Of a DNA stretch of 64,000 nt, positions 28,290-37,924 are shown piece after piece. Source of the stretch: Rhodocyclaceae bacterium (GTDB taxonomy: Bacteria > Pseudomonadota > Gammaproteobacteria > Burkholderiales > Rhodocyclaceae); contig VMSX01000021.1 of NCBI GenBank assembly GCA_013791905.1, forward strand, positions 62,001 to 126,000, read 5' to 3'. Both the position numbers and the translations under genes were made by a program. The notes under the pieces are model-generated. The model searched no databases and was not told the DNA's origin. It was given only the letters and a program-made list of their open reading frames with translations. Numbering within the stretch: the first letter of the stretch is position 1; every line of letters begins with the position of its first letter.

Positions 28290-30887
28290 CTACACCTGAA
28301 CTTCCTTGGCAATTTCAACGAACTCCGGGATCTGGTCGAAATTCATGTAGCGATAGATTTCGCTGGCCTTGGCATTGACGGCTTCCACCTGCGCCATGTA
28401 TTCGGCCACGGTCGGCAACTTGCCCGTCAGTGCGCAGACTGCCGCGAGTTCGGCAGAACAGAGGTAGACGCGGGTGTCGATGCCGAGGCGGTTGGGGAAG
28501 TTACGGGTTGAGGTCGATACCGCCGTGCTGCCTTTCTTGATCTGTGCCTGGTTGCCCATGCACAGGCTGCAGCCGGGCATTTCGATACGCGCGCCGGACT
28601 TGCCGAGCACCGAATAGTAGCCTTCCTCGTTGAGGATCATGGCATCCATCTTGGTTGGCGGGGCGATCCACAGGCGGGTTGGAATATCCGACTTGCCTTC
28701 GAGCACCTTGGCGGCGGCGCGGAAGTGGCCGATGTTGGTCATGCAACTGCCGATGAAAACCTCGTCGATCTGGTCGCCGGCGACCGCGGAGAGCAGTTTC
28801 ACATCGTCCGGGTCGTTCGGGCAGGCGAGCACGGGTTCCTTGACGTCGGCCAGATCGATCTCGATGACGGCGGCGTATTCGGCGTCGGCATCGGGTTCCA
28901 GCAACGTACCGTTGGCGATCCAGTCTTCCATGGCCTTGATGCGGCGGGCGAGGGTGCGGCGGTCTTCATAGCCTTCCGCAATCAGCCATTTCATCAGGGT
29001 GGCATTGGAGCGCAAGTATTCGACAATGGGCGCCTTGTTGAGTCGCACCGAGCAACCGGCAGCAGAACGCTCTGCCGATGCATCGGTCAGTTCGAAAGCC
29101 TGCTCGATCTTGAGGTCGGGCAGCCCTTCGATTTCGAGGATGCGGCCGGAGAAGATGTTCTTCTTGCCTTTCTTCTCGACGGTCAGCAGGCCCTGCTTGA
29201 TGGCGTAGTAGGGAATGGCATTGACCAGGTCGCGCAGCGTGATGCCGGGTTGCAACTTGCCCTTGAAGCGCACCAGCACCGATTCGGGCATGTCGAGCGG
29301 CATGACGCCAGTCGCCGCCGCAAACGCCACGAGGCCGGAACCGGCGGGGAAGGAGATGCCGATCGGGAAACGCGTGTGGCTGTCGCCGCCGGTGCCGACG
29401 GTGTCGGGCAGCAGGAAACGGTTGAGCCAGCTGTGGATGATGCCGTCGCCGGGTTTGAGCGCAATGCCGCCGCGGGCGGTCATGAAGCTCGGCAGGGTGC
29501 GATGCGTCTTGACGTCCACCAGTTTCGGATAAGCCGCGGTGTGGCAGAACGACTGCATCACCAGGTCGGCAGAGAAGCCGAGGCAGGCGAGGTCTTTCAG
29601 TTCGTCGCGGGTCATCGGGCCGGTGGTGTCCTGACTGCCGACGCTGGTCATCCGTGGTTCGCAATAGGCGCCCGGGCGCACGCCTTGCTGTTGTCCATTG
29701 AGTTCGGGCAGGCCGCAGGCGCGGCCGACCATTTTCTGCGCGAGCGAGAAGCCCTTGCCGGTATCGGCCGGCGTGCCGGGCAGGCGGAACAGCGTGGAGA
29801 CCGGCAGGCTCAGTTCGGCACGGGCCTTGGTGGTGAGGCCGCGGCCGATGATCAGCGGAATGCGGCCGCCGGCGCGCACTTCGTCGAAAATGACTTCCGA
29901 CTTGACCTTGAATTCGGCGATGACCTTGCCGTTCTTCAGCGCCTTGCCTTCGAAGGGACGCAATTCGACCTCGTCGCCCATCTCCATCTGGCCGACATCG
30001 AGTTCGATCGGCAGGGCGCCGGCGTCCTCCATGGTGTTGTAGAAGATTGGTGCGATCTTGCTGCCGAGGCAGACGCCGCCGAAACGCTTGTTCGGCACGA
30101 AGGGGATGTCTTCGCCGGTAAACCACAGCACCGAGTTGGTGGCCGACTTGCGCGAGGAGCCGGTGCCAACCACGTCGCCGACGTAGGCGACCAGATTGCC
30201 CTTGGCCTTGAGCGCTTCGAGCTGCTTGAGCGGGCCGCGTTCGCCGGGCTGGTCGGCTTCGATGCCGGGGCGCGGGTTCTTCAGCATGGCCAGCGCATGC
30301 AGGGGAATGTCGGGGCGGCTCCAGGCGTCGGGAGCGGGCGAGAGATCGTCGGTGTTGGTTTCGCCGGTGACCTTGAAGATGGTGACCTTCAGCGATTTTG
30401 GGACTTCAGGACGCGAGGTGAACCACTCGGCGTCGGCCCAGGACTGCATGACAGCTTTGGCGTTGGCGCTACCACTCTTGGCCTTGTCGGCGACGTCGTG
30501 GAACGCATCGAACATCAGCAGGGTCTTTTTCAGGCCTTCGGCCGCGACGCCGCCCACTTCGGCGTCATCCAGCAGGTCGATCAGTGGTTTGACGTTGTAA
30601 CCGCCGAGCATGGTGCCGAGCAGTTCGGTCGCCTTGGTGCGGGAGATCAGTGCGTTCGCTGTATCACCAGCGCCGACTTTTGCCAGGAACTTCGCCTTGA
30701 CCTCGGCGGCATCATCGACGCCGGCCGGTACGCGGTGGGTGATGAGATCGACGAGAAAGTCTTCCTCGCCCTTGGGCGGGTTCTGCAGCAGTTCGACCAG
30801 TTCGACGGTCTGCTGCTTGGTCAGCGGCAGGGGCGGGATTCCCAGAACTTCGCGTTCGGCGACGTGAGCACGGTAGGCTTCAAGCAT
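28290..30887 (-). CDS. acnB: Aconitate hydratase B
   Basis: Isomerises citrate to isocitrate in the TCA cycle through a [4Fe-4S] cluster. Counted from the ATG at 30887 (preceded by AAAGGAAAG), the protein has 865 residues, the same as E. coli AcnB. The order is the B-type one: N-terminal HEAT-like region ([14 protein letters not shown]), then the swivel domain, then the cluster domains with cluster cysteines in [13 protein letters not shown] and [13 protein letters not shown] four-mismatch copy of the dispersed 23-nt repeat encodes [10 protein letters not shown] near residue 75 in the variable HEAT region. It is the last gene of mdh-citE-like-DUF3617-acnB. Confidence 0.96.
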   Translation of the reverse strand: MLEAYRAHVAEREVLGIPPLPLTKQQTVELVELLQNPPKGEEDFLVDLITHRVPAGVDDAAEVKAKFLAKVGAGDTANALISRTKATELLGTMLGGYNVKPLIDLLDDAEVGGVAAEGLKKTLLMFDAFHDVADKAKSGSANAKAVMQSWADAEWFTSRPEVPKSLKVTIFKVTGETNTDDLSPAPDAWSRPDIPLHALAMLKNPRPGIEADQPGERGPLKQLEALKAKGNLVAYVGDVVGTGSSRKSATNSVLWFTGEDIPFVPNKRFGGVCLGSKIAPIFYNTMEDAGALPIELDVGQMEMGDEVELRPFEGKALKNGKVIAEFKVKSEVIFDEVRAGGRIPLIIGRGLTTKARAELSLPVSTLFRLPGTPADTGKGFSLAQKMVGRACGLPELNGQQQGVRPGAYCEPRMTSVGSQDTTGPMTRDELKDLACLGFSADLVMQSFCHTAAYPKLVDVKTHRTLPSFMTARGGIALKPGDGIIHSWLNRFLLPDTVGTGGDSHTRFPIGISFPAGSGLVAFAAATGVMPLDMPESVLVRFKGKLQPGITLRDLVNAIPYYAIKQGLLTVEKKGKKNIFSGRILEIEGLPDLKIEQAFELTDASAERSAAGCSVRLNKAPIVEYLRSNATLMKWLIAEGYEDRRTLARRIKAMEDWIANGTLLEPDADAEYAAVIEIDLADVKEPVLACPNDPDDVKLLSAVAGDQIDEVFIGSCMTNIGHFRAAAKVLEGKSDIPTRLWIAPPTKMDAMILNEEGYYSVLGKSGARIEMPGCSLCMGNQAQIKKGSTAVSTSTRNFPNRLGIDTRVYLCSAELAAVCALTGKLPTVAEYMAQVEAVNAKASEIYRYMNFDQIPEFVEIAKEVQV
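30658..30680 (-). repeat. Dispersed 23-nt repeat, copy 4 (inside acnB, four mismatches)
   Basis: The 14-base core AAAGTCGGCGCTGG is exact on the minus strand; the remaining bases diverge. Read in acnB as KVGAGD. Confidence 0.6.
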
Positions 30888-30909
30888 AAACTTTCCTTTT
30901 TCGCGGGGA

Positions 30910-31323
30910 TTATTTGCAGTCGCCGAGGCGGCGGCCTTTGATAAATGAATGCACTTCGCCCATGCCTTGATCGGGGGTCGTGCGCATCTTCTGTTCAAAA
31001 GTGAAGGTGTTCGCAGCCATGGCACCTTTGACAGTACCCGTCAATTTGACACCGCCTTCCATGTTGCAGTTCATGTCGTAGCTGATATTCCCGCCGGCAC
31101 TCTTCATGTTGGCGAGGGTGCATTTGCTTTTGTCATCCATCTTGTATTGCTTGCCATCGGCGATATCCTTGGCGGTATAACAATGCGAGTATTTGCCGCC
31201 GGGCATTTCCATGCCCTGCATCTTCATGGTGGTGGCGATCTCCCAGAGTCCCGGTTTCATTTCCTGGGCGTAAGCGAACGTGGCGCAACAAGCGAGAACA
31301 AATGCGGCGAGCAGTCTGGTCAT
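30910..31323 (-). CDS. Exported DUF3617-family protein
   Basis: 137 residues starting with a Sec signal ([20 protein letters not shown]). The mature start [20 protein letters not shown] and the later C-x-T-x-x-D pattern fit the DUF3617 family, small periplasmic proteins of unknown function common in betaproteobacteria. Four cysteines (at about 47, 67, 85 and 136) could form two disulfides. The ATG overlaps the stop of the citE-like gene by 4 bases, and acnB starts 22 bases downstream. The protein is thus embedded in the TCA operon for no obvious reason. Confidence 0.78.
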   Translation of the reverse strand: MTRLLAAFVLACCATFAYAQEMKPGLWEIATTMKMQGMEMPGGKYSHCYTAKDIADGKQYKMDDKSKCTLANMKSAGGNISYDMNCNMEGGVKLTGTVKGAMAANTFTFEQKMRTTPDQGMGEVHSFIKGRRLGDCK

Positions 31324-32351
31324 GAGGTGCCTCCTTGAGTCGGATTCAGGTGGGAGAAATAGTCGTTGGCGGCCTGCGGCAGCGTGGTGCCGGTCATCCG
31401 CGCGCGTTGCAGCAGCTCCCAGTAATAACGGTACGAGGCACGATCGTGCAGGCGTCCGTCGAGCTGGATCGGCCCCCATTGCGCATCGGCGGCGGCGCAA
31501 AGAATCTCTGCCGCCGTATCGATCTCGGCGAAGTTTGGACGCATTGCCGCGACAATGGGTTCAATTTGATGCGGGTGAATGCTCCACATGCGCAGAAAGC
31601 CGAACTCCTGCCGGGCGCGCCGGGCATCGGCCGCCACCATGCTGACGTCGCGCAGTTCGGTGGTGATGTTGTGGGTCGGCACAATGCCATTACCCAGCGC
31701 CGCGGCGGCAATCTCGCATTTGGCGCGGGCGATGAGCGGATGCTCGAACTGTCCCGGCGAATGCATGGCGAAGGATGGAATCGCGCCATGATGGGCGCTG
31801 ACGTAATCCATCAGGCCAAAGTCGAGCGATTCGACCTCGGGCAGGGCGGCGATCTGCCAGGCGTCGCGCAATGCACCAGGGGTTTCGATCAGTACATGCA
31901 CGGGAATGGCGTGTGTGATGCTGTGCCGTGCGCGGCAGGACGCCAGCGCAGCGATCTGCTGCAGGATGTCGGCCACGCTTTCCGCCTTGGGCAGCACCAG
32001 ATAGGCGAGGCCCCAGCCGGCATTGCCGACAATGATTTCAAGTTCCTCGCGCCACGCCGGATGCCGGACATCATGGATGCGCGCACCCAGGCGGTCAAAG
32101 CGGTTGTCACTTGAGTTGATCAGTGCAGCGATCAGGGCAGCATGCTCAGGTTCCCGACCGACCGGCGCCCCGTCCTCGCAATCGGCGGTGACGTCAAACC
32201 ACGGGATGCCATCGTGCTGCAGCGCGACCTGTAACTCCAGCGCCTTGAGAAGGTACTTTTCCTGGCCGGCGTAATGTTCGCAGACCGCCAGCACGGGAAA
32301 CGGCTGGCCGCCTGCGTAGAGCACTTCGGAGGGATGAAGTGCCGCGTTCAC
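31320..32351 (-). CDS. HpcH/HpaI aldolase / CitE-like acyl-CoA lyase
   Basis: 343 residues from a GTG at 32351, six bases after the mdh stop codon. No earlier start in frame avoids overlapping mdh deeply. The TIM-barrel CitE/malyl-CoA lyase family is recognised by WFDVTADCEDGAP (metal-binding Asp/Glu), GARIHDVRHPAW, HVLIETPGALRDAW and LDFGLMDYVSAHHGAI, and by MWSIHPHQIEPI in the C-terminal part. The usual reaction is cleavage of malyl-CoA, citramalyl-CoA or citryl-CoA. The citrate lyase partners (alpha, acyl carrier) are absent, so an L-malyl-CoA or (methyl)malyl-CoA lyase role is more likely. The exact substrate is not determinable. Confidence 0.8.
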   Translation of the reverse strand: MNAALHPSEVLYAGGQPFPVLAVCEHYAGQEKYLLKALELQVALQHDGIPWFDVTADCEDGAPVGREPEHAALIAALINSSDNRFDRLGARIHDVRHPAWREELEIIVGNAGWGLAYLVLPKAESVADILQQIAALASCRARHSITHAIPVHVLIETPGALRDAWQIAALPEVESLDFGLMDYVSAHHGAIPSFAMHSPGQFEHPLIARAKCEIAAAALGNGIVPTHNITTELRDVSMVAADARRARQEFGFLRMWSIHPHQIEPIVAAMRPNFAEIDTAAEILCAAADAQWGPIQLDGRLHDRASYRYYWELLQRARMTGTTLPQAANDYFSHLNPTQGGTS

Positions 32352-32356
32352 AGTGT

Positions 32357-33346
32357 TCAGGCGAAGAGATGCTTGACGCCGTCGCGCTCTTCGGCAAGTT
32401 CCTGGAGCGTGGCATCCATCTTCTCGCGCGAGAATGCGTCGATTTCGAGCCCCTTGACCACTTCCCACTTGCCGCCTGCGCAGGTGCAGGGCATGCCGTA
32501 AATCATGCCTTCCGGGATGCCATAGGAGCCGTCGGAAACCACGCCCATCGTCACCCACTGACCGTTGGTGCCCATGTTCCAGTCGCGCATGTGATCGATG
32601 GCGGCATTGGCAGCCGAAGCGGCGGATGACAGGCCGCGCGCTGCGATGATGGCGGCGCCGCGCTTGCCGACTTTCGGGATGTATTCGTTCTTGTACCAGG
32701 CATCGTCATTAACCAGCGCTGGTGCGGCTTTGCCGGCGACGGTGGCGAAGCGGATGTCCGGATACATCGTCGGGGAATGATTACCCCATACGACCATGTT
32801 TTTGACATCGGTGACGCTGGCTTTGGTGCGCGTAGCCAGTTGCGAGATGGCGCGGTTGTGGTCGAGGCGCATCATCGAGGTGAAGGCGGTTTTCGGCAGG
32901 CTCTTGGCCGTGTTCATGGTGATCAGCGCGTTGGTGTTGGCCGGGTTGCCGACCACGATCAGTTTGAGATCGCGTGCCGCGACTGCATCGATGGCCTTGC
33001 CCTGCTCGGTGAAGATCTTGGCGTTTTCCAGCAGCAGATCCTTGCGCTCCATGCCGGGGCCACGCGGCTTGGCGCCAACCAGCAGGGCTTGCTGCGCATC
33101 CTTGAAAGCAACCATTGGGTCGCTGGTGCCGATCATGTCGGCCAGCAGCGGGAAGGCACAATCTTCGAGTTCCATCATCACGCCCGTGAGCGCGGCCTGG
33201 GCCTTTTCAATGGGCAGTTCGAGCATCTGCAGGATGACCGGCTGGTCCTTGCCCAGCATTTCGCCACTGGCGATGCGGAACAGCAGGGCGTAGCCGATTT
33301 GTCCGGCGGCACCGGTGACTGCGACTCGAATGGGGGCTTTGGCCAT
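32357..33346 (-). CDS. mdh: Malate dehydrogenase
   Basis: Oxidises malate to oxaloacetate with NAD+. The 329-residue protein has the Rossmann start [21 protein letters not shown] (NAD binding), the [15 protein letters not shown] loop (substrate arginines), [11 protein letters not shown] and [12 protein letters not shown] (catalytic His). Size and the [10 protein letters not shown] block place it in the cytosolic-type MDH family common in betaproteobacteria and actinobacteria, not the E. coli type. AAGGAG precedes the ATG. It is the first gene of the leftward arm of the TCA cluster, and the palindromic operator (33437-33460) is 91 bases upstream. Confidence 0.96.
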   Translation of the reverse strand: MAKAPIRVAVTGAAGQIGYALLFRIASGEMLGKDQPVILQMLELPIEKAQAALTGVMMELEDCAFPLLADMIGTSDPMVAFKDAQQALLVGAKPRGPGMERKDLLLENAKIFTEQGKAIDAVAARDLKLIVVGNPANTNALITMNTAKSLPKTAFTSMMRLDHNRAISQLATRTKASVTDVKNMVVWGNHSPTMYPDIRFATVAGKAAPALVNDDAWYKNEYIPKVGKRGAAIIAARGLSSAASAANAAIDHMRDWNMGTNGQWVTMGVVSDGSYGIPEGMIYGMPCTCAGGKWEVVKGLEIDAFSREKMDATLQELAEERDGVKHLFA

Positions 33347-33436
33347 GATGGGAAACTCCTTGAAATAGGTAAGGGTTGAGTGGGCGGGTTAACGTTGAAA
33401 TGATAGTGCGCCATGTTGCACTGTGTCAATGTCTGT

Positions 33437-33460
33437 CTTATGTCTTGCATAAGACATAAG
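33437..33460. promoter_or_regulatory. Palindromic operator between mdh and gntR
   Basis: Perfect 10-bp inverted repeat CTTATGTCTT-GCAT-AAGACATAAG, 28 bases before the gntR start and 91 bases before the mdh start. Its centre TCTTGCATAAGA matches the TCTTATATAAGA sites upstream of aceA and aceB at 10 of 12 positions. It probably serves autoregulation of gntR and control of mdh. Confidence 0.65.
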
Positions 33461-33487
33461 TTAGTCTATGGACGTGGAAATGAATTT

Positions 33488-34246
33488 ATGGTTCAATCCA
33501 TTTCCATGTTGCGCCAAATTCCCGGGGATTCTCCCACTTTTAGCCCACTCTATCGCCAGATCAGGGATCTGATCTTGCAGGCGCTTGATAATGGCGAGTG
33601 GCGTCCCGGCGAGTCAATCCCGAGCGAGATTGAGCTGGCGGCCCGCTTCAATGTCAGTCAGGGGACCGTGCGCAAGGCCATCGACGAGATGGCCGCGGAG
33701 AACCTGCTGGTGCGGCGCCAGGGCAAGGGTACCTTTGTTGCCAGCCATAATGACCCGCGCGCCTTTTTCCGTTTTCTGCGCTTGACGCCACTGTCCGGCG
33801 GTATTGAGCCGTCGCGCAGTGTGCCGCTCGAATGCTGGCGGGCCAAGGCAGGCACGGAGGCGGTACGCGTACTGGGGCTCAAGATCGGCGAACCGATCAT
33901 CATTGTGCGTCGCCTGCTCGAATTTTCCGAAAAACCGGTTGTTGTCGACGAGATCTATTTGCCGGGCGATGTATTCCCCGGCTTGACCCTGGATGTGCTC
34001 AAGGAATCCACCGGGTCGCTTTACAGCATGTTCGAGACGAAGTTTGGGGTGCGCATGATTCGTGCCGAGGAGCGAATCCGTGCAGTGGCGGCCGATCGTG
34101 TCAGCGCAGAGCTCCTGCATGTACCCGAGGGTAGCCCGCTACTGTCGGTGGAGCGGATCAGCTTTACCTACGGTGACCGTCCGGTGGAATGGCGGCGCGG
34201 TCTGTACTCGACAGCGGAGCATTGTTATCTGAACGAGCTGAGCTGA
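33488..34246 (+). CDS. GntR-family (HutC/UTRA type) regulator of the TCA/glyoxylate genes
   Basis: 252 residues from ATG 33488; the open frame extends upstream to 33413, but through the operator. The N-terminal GntR winged helix (PLYRQIRDLILQALDNGEW, IPSEIELAARFNVSQGTVRKAI, RRQGKGTFVA) is followed by a UTRA effector domain (about 95-250; ERIRAVAADRVSAELL, GSPLLSVERISFTYGDRPVEW). UTRA domains bind small organic molecules. It lies between the divergent mdh and sdh arms, and a GntR-like palindrome sits directly in front of it. TCA and bypass control is therefore likely; activator or repressor mode is unknown. Confidence 0.88.
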   Translation: MVQSISMLRQIPGDSPTFSPLYRQIRDLILQALDNGEWRPGESIPSEIELAARFNVSQGTVRKAIDEMAAENLLVRRQGKGTFVASHNDPRAFFRFLRLTPLSGGIEPSRSVPLECWRAKAGTEAVRVLGLKIGEPIIIVRRLLEFSEKPVVVDEIYLPGDVFPGLTLDVLKESTGSLYSMFETKFGVRMIRAEERIRAVAADRVSAELLHVPEGSPLLSVERISFTYGDRPVEWRRGLYSTAEHCYLNELS

Positions 34247-34350
34247 ACGAGTAATTTTCAGTAATCCTGCGATTGATTGCTGAAACATATTTTCTTATGA
34301 AAGTGTTTGCGTTAGGATTCCGCACTGCAACATAAACGGAGCGTAGTGAT

Positions 34351-34734
34351 ATGCCAGAGCTGGGCAGAAAACGACCTAAATATCTAAATCTTATAAAGAT
34401 AAAGCTCCCTATTGCGGGAATTGCATCGATATTGCACCGCGTTAGCGGCGTCGGGATATTCTTGATGTTGCCGTTATTAGTCTGGTTGTTCGAGCTTTCC
34501 CTCCGGTCACCCGAGAGCTTTCAGGAACTGCAAGCGGTCATCACTCATCCCGTGCTGAAATTGATCCTGATTGGCCTGTTGTGGTCACTGCTGCACCACT
34601 TCTGCATGGGCATTCGCATTCTGTTGATCGACATGCATATGGGTGTCGATAAGGCGCAGGCCAGTGCTTCGGCCAAAATGGTCCTCGCCGTCAGTCTGCC
34701 GATGACGCTGATTCTGGGGGCGAAGCTATGGTGA
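34351..34734 (+). CDS. sdhC: Succinate dehydrogenase cytochrome b556 subunit
   Basis: 127 residues with three membrane helices that anchor complex II and bind haem b and quinone. SILHRVSGVGIFLMLPL at helix 1 is the SdhC signature (His-Arg-x-Ser-Gly). Helix 2 carries the haem-ligand histidine region LLWSLLHHFCMGIR. The N-terminal GRKRPKYLNL is the usual cytosolic lead (RP-x-x-L-x-L). It is the first of sdhCDAB and begins 104 bases after gntR. That gap is A+T-rich and contains TTTCTTATGAAAG, only loosely like the GntR palindrome. Confidence 0.93.
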   Translation: MPELGRKRPKYLNLIKIKLPIAGIASILHRVSGVGIFLMLPLLVWLFELSLRSPESFQELQAVITHPVLKLILIGLLWSLLHHFCMGIRILLIDMHMGVDKAQASASAKMVLAVSLPMTLILGAKLW

Positions 34735-35075
34735 ATCGCAAACTGGTCGGTGCCCATTACGGCCTGATCGACTGGCTCGTCCAGCGCATTACCGGCGTCG
34801 TGATGGCGGTATTCACGGTGGTTGTCGGCTTCGCGCTGTCGGAAGGGGTGGGTTCGAGCTACGAGCGGTGGTACGGCTTCATGTCCTCCACCCCCATGCG
34901 TTTCATCAGCTTTCTGTGCATCGTCAGCCTGTGCTGGCATGCCTGGATCGGCGTGCGTGACACCTGGATGGATTACGTCCAGCCCGCCGGCATCAAGCTT
35001 ACCCTGCATGTGCTGACCTTGCTGTCAGTGATCGGTTGCGGCGGTTGGGCGGTTCAAATTCTGTGGAGGCTGTAA
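34728..35075 (+). CDS. sdhD: Succinate dehydrogenase membrane anchor subunit
   Basis: 115 residues, three membrane helices. HYGLIDWLVQRITGVVMAVF and CWHAWIGVRDTWMDYV are the expected SdhD blocks; the histidine of the second is the candidate haem b ligand, and the following D-Y lies at the quinone site. It overlaps sdhC by 7 bases, and its stop codon directly abuts the GTG start of sdhA, so translation is probably coupled along sdhCDA. Confidence 0.92.
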   Translation: MVNRKLVGAHYGLIDWLVQRITGVVMAVFTVVVGFALSEGVGSSYERWYGFMSSTPMRFISFLCIVSLCWHAWIGVRDTWMDYVQPAGIKLTLHVLTLLSVIGCGGWAVQILWRL

Positions 35076-36860
35076 GTGATTACCGTCCGTAAATTCGACG
35101 CCGTGATTGTCGGCGCAGGGGGCGCCGGTCTGCGCGCCGCCATCCAGCTCTCCGAGGCCGGCCTCAAGACGGCCGTGCTGTCCAAGGTTTTCCCGACCCG
35201 CTCGCACACCGTCGCGGCGCAGGGTGGCGTGGCCGCCAGCCTGGGCAACTCCGAGGAAGATCACTGGCATTGGCACATGTACGACACGGTCAAAGGTTCC
35301 GACTGGCTCGGCGACCAGGATGCCATCGAGTTCATGTGCAGGAAAGCCAACGAGGTGGTGATTGAACTTGAGCACTATGGCATGCCTTTCGACCGGCTCG
35401 ACAACGGCCGTATCTACCAGCGTCCCTTTGGCGGCCACATGTCGAATTTCGGCGAAAAACCGGTGCGCCGCTCCTGCGCCGCTGCCGATCGTACCGGGCA
35501 CGCCATGCTGCACGCCATGTATCAGCGCAACATCAAGGCCAATACGCAATTCTTCGTCGAATGGCTGGCGCTCGATTTGATTCGCGATGCCGAAGGCGAT
35601 GTGCTCGGGGTCACGGCGATGGAAATGGAAACCGGCGACCTCTACGCCTTCCATGCCAAGGCCACCATTTTTGCCACAGGCGGTGCTGGGCGCATTTATT
35701 ATTCCTCGACCAACGCCTTCATCAACACCGGTGATGGCGCCGGCATGGCGGCGCGTGCCGGCATTCCGCTCGAAGACATGGAATTCTGGCAATTCCACCC
35801 GACCGGCGTTGCGGGTGCCGGCGTGCTGATCACCGAGGGCGTGCGCGGCGAGGGTGGCATTCTGCGCAATTCACAGGGCGAGCGCTTCATGGAGCGCTAT
35901 GCACCCAATGCCAAGGATCTCGCCTCACGCGACGTGGTGTCGCGCGCGATGGTCACCGAGATCAATGAAGGCCGCGGCTGCGGGCCGAACAAGGATTTCG
36001 TGCTGCTCGATATCACCCACCTGCCGCCGGAAACCATCATGAAGCGGTTGCCGGGCATCCACGAAATCGCCTTGCAGTTCGCCGGCGTGGACGCGCTGCG
36101 CGAGCCGATTCCCGTTGTGCCCACTTGTCATTACCAGATGGGCGGTATTCCGACCAACTTCAAGGGGCAGGTGGTAGTGCCCGGCAAGCGCAGCCAGAAT
36201 GAGATCGTGCCCGGTTTCTATGCGGCCGGCGAATGTGCCTGTGCTTCGGTACACGGGGCCAACCGTCTTGGCACCAACTCGCTGCTTGATTTGCTGGTCT
36301 TCGGCAAATCGGCCGGCGAATCGGCAGTCGATGAAATGAAGCAGTCGCCCAAGCCGCACAAGGAACTGCCGACCGATGCTTTCGACCGCACGCTGGAACG
36401 CTTGAATCGGCTGAATACCCAGAAAGACGGCGCCAGCGTCCATGAGACACAGTTGGCCATGCAGCGCAGCATGCAAAAACACGCTGGTGTATTTCGCTTT
36501 GCCGATTTGCTGAAGCAGGGTGTGCAGAAAATTCTCGAGGTGCAAAAAGATGTGGAGCGCACCGAGATCAAGGACAAGTCGCAGGTATTCAATACCGCAC
36601 GCGTCGAGGCGCTGGAACTCGACAACCTGATCGAAGTTGCGGTGGCAACCATGGTATCGGCCGAAGCGCGCAAGGAAAGCCGCGGGGCACATGTGCGCGA
36701 CGATGCGCCCGATACCCCTGAACGCCCGGACGGCCGTGACGACGTCAATTGGCTCAAGCACAGCCTGTGGTTCAAAGATGAAAATCGCCTGGAATACAAG
36801 TCGGTCAACCTGCGGCCGCTGACAGTCGACACCATTGCGCTTAAGAAACGCGCTTACTGA
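35076..36860 (+). CDS. sdhA: Succinate dehydrogenase flavoprotein subunit
   Basis: Oxidises succinate to fumarate; 594 residues with covalent FAD. FAD-binding start [25 protein letters not shown]-attachment His in [16 protein letters not shown] (about residue 46); active-site block [23 protein letters not shown]; catalytic Arg/His in [12 protein letters not shown] and [15 protein letters not shown]. The start is GTG immediately after the sdhD stop, with GGAGG 10 bases upstream inside sdhD. The FAD attachment factor SdhE is encoded in the same cluster. Confidence 0.97.
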   Translation: MITVRKFDAVIVGAGGAGLRAAIQLSEAGLKTAVLSKVFPTRSHTVAAQGGVAASLGNSEEDHWHWHMYDTVKGSDWLGDQDAIEFMCRKANEVVIELEHYGMPFDRLDNGRIYQRPFGGHMSNFGEKPVRRSCAAADRTGHAMLHAMYQRNIKANTQFFVEWLALDLIRDAEGDVLGVTAMEMETGDLYAFHAKATIFATGGAGRIYYSSTNAFINTGDGAGMAARAGIPLEDMEFWQFHPTGVAGAGVLITEGVRGEGGILRNSQGERFMERYAPNAKDLASRDVVSRAMVTEINEGRGCGPNKDFVLLDITHLPPETIMKRLPGIHEIALQFAGVDALREPIPVVPTCHYQMGGIPTNFKGQVVVPGKRSQNEIVPGFYAAGECACASVHGANRLGTNSLLDLLVFGKSAGESAVDEMKQSPKPHKELPTDAFDRTLERLNRLNTQKDGASVHETQLAMQRSMQKHAGVFRFADLLKQGVQKILEVQKDVERTEIKDKSQVFNTARVEALELDNLIEVAVATMVSAEARKESRGAHVRDDAPDTPERPDGRDDVNWLKHSLWFKDENRLEYKSVNLRPLTVDTIALKKRAY

Positions 36861-36876
36861 GAGCAAGAGATCGACG

Positions 36877-37593
36877 ATGACCAAGCGAATTCTCAAATTC
36901 AATATCTACCGTTACGATCCCGATGTGGATCGCAAGCCCTACCTGCAGGACATCGAGGTGGAGGTGGATGCCACCGATCGCAAGCTGCTCGATGCGCTGG
37001 TGAAGCTGAAAGCCAAGGACGATTCAATCGCCTTCCGGCGTTCCTGTCGCGAAGGCGTGTGCGGTTCGGACGGGATGAATATCAATGGCACGAATGGCCT
37101 GGCCTGCCTCGCCGATCTCAGTACCTTTCCCGACGGCAAGACCATTGTGCTGCGTCCGTTGCCGGGTCTGCCGGTGATCCGCGACCTGATCGTGGATATG
37201 ACGCAGTTCTTCAAGCAATACCATTCGATCAAGCCCTACCTGATCAACAATGATCCGCTGCCCGAGCGTGAACGCCTGCAATCGCCTGAGGAGCGGGAGG
37301 AGCTGAACGGCCTGTACGAGTGTATTTTGTGTGCCTGTTGCTCGACGGCTTGCCCTACCTTCTGGTGGAATCCGGACAAGTTCGTTGGCCCGGCCGGCCT
37401 GCTGGCGGCCTATCGCTTCATCGCGGATACGCGCGACCAGGCCACCAACGAGCGGCTGGACAACCTCGAAGATCCTTATCGGCTGTTCCGCTGCCACACC
37501 ATCATGAATTGCGTCGAGGTCTGCCCGAAAGGGCTCAATCCGACCAAGGCGATCGGCAAGATCAAAGACATGATGGTGCGTCGAATAATCTAG
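36877..37593 (+). CDS. sdhB: Succinate dehydrogenase iron-sulfur subunit
   Basis: 238 residues carrying electrons from FAD to quinone through three clusters. [2Fe-2S] ligands are in SCREGVCGSDGMNINGTNGL followed by AC (about 55-76). [4Fe-4S]/[3Fe-4S] ligands are in CILCACCSTACP (about 149-160) and CHTIMNCVEVCPKGLNP (about 206-222). ATG 36877 is 17 bases after sdhA; an in-frame ATG at 36835 lies within sdhA and is unlikely. Length matches the family. Confidence 0.97.
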   Translation: MTKRILKFNIYRYDPDVDRKPYLQDIEVEVDATDRKLLDALVKLKAKDDSIAFRRSCREGVCGSDGMNINGTNGLACLADLSTFPDGKTIVLRPLPGLPVIRDLIVDMTQFFKQYHSIKPYLINNDPLPERERLQSPEEREELNGLYECILCACCSTACPTFWWNPDKFVGPAGLLAAYRFIADTRDQATNERLDNLEDPYRLFRCHTIMNCVEVCPKGLNPTKAIGKIKDMMVRRII

Positions 37594-37634
37594 CAATCCA
37601 GTAGGATACTTTCCGCAGCGCAAGGTTTTTATCG

Positions 37635-37892
37635 ATGAACGAGCAGCAACGCATCCGCCGGGAAAGACTCCGCTGGCACAGCCGGCGGGCACTCCTGGAG
37701 CTTGATCTGGTCATGCGGCGCTTTTGGCAGTCGCAACCGGAACTGCTGGACGACCTGCAGGCTGAACAGCTTGAATGCCTGCTGGCAATGGAAGACCACG
37801 ATTTGTGGGAATTGCTCAGCGGTCGGCAGGAGCCCGCCGACCCGGCTTTGCAAGGCATGGTGGCGCTGCTGCGGCAGCCGACCGGTTTTTAA
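37635..37892 (+). CDS. sdhE: SdhE-family FAD assembly factor
   Basis: 85 residues, mostly helical. Members help attach FAD covalently to SdhA. The usual RGxxE motif reads R18-A19-L-L-E22 here ([10 protein letters not shown]), so the conserved glycine is replaced by alanine; the codon is gca. The rest ([34 protein letters not shown]) follows the SdhE/YgfY pattern D-x-x-L-W. It lies 41 bases after sdhB and 32 bases before gltA, the normal betaproteobacterial place. Confidence 0.92.
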   Translation: MNEQQRIRRERLRWHSRRALLELDLVMRRFWQSQPELLDDLQAEQLECLLAMEDHDLWELLSGRQEPADPALQGMVALLRQPTGF

Positions 37893-37924
37893 TAAAGTTT
37901 CAGCACTATCGAATGGAGCCTCTG

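Noticed and set aside
28725-30941. A 738-codon open frame antisense to acnB
   Set aside because: It is the mirror of a G+C-rich conserved enzyme gene; the acnB frame carries all family motifs and the antisense product is low-complexity Gly/Ala/Asp-rich.
34270-34310. TTTCTTATGAAAG before sdhC as a fourth GntR site
   Set aside because: The dyad is one base shorter and lacks the TCTT-N4-AAGA symmetry; evidence is too weak to list it as an operator.
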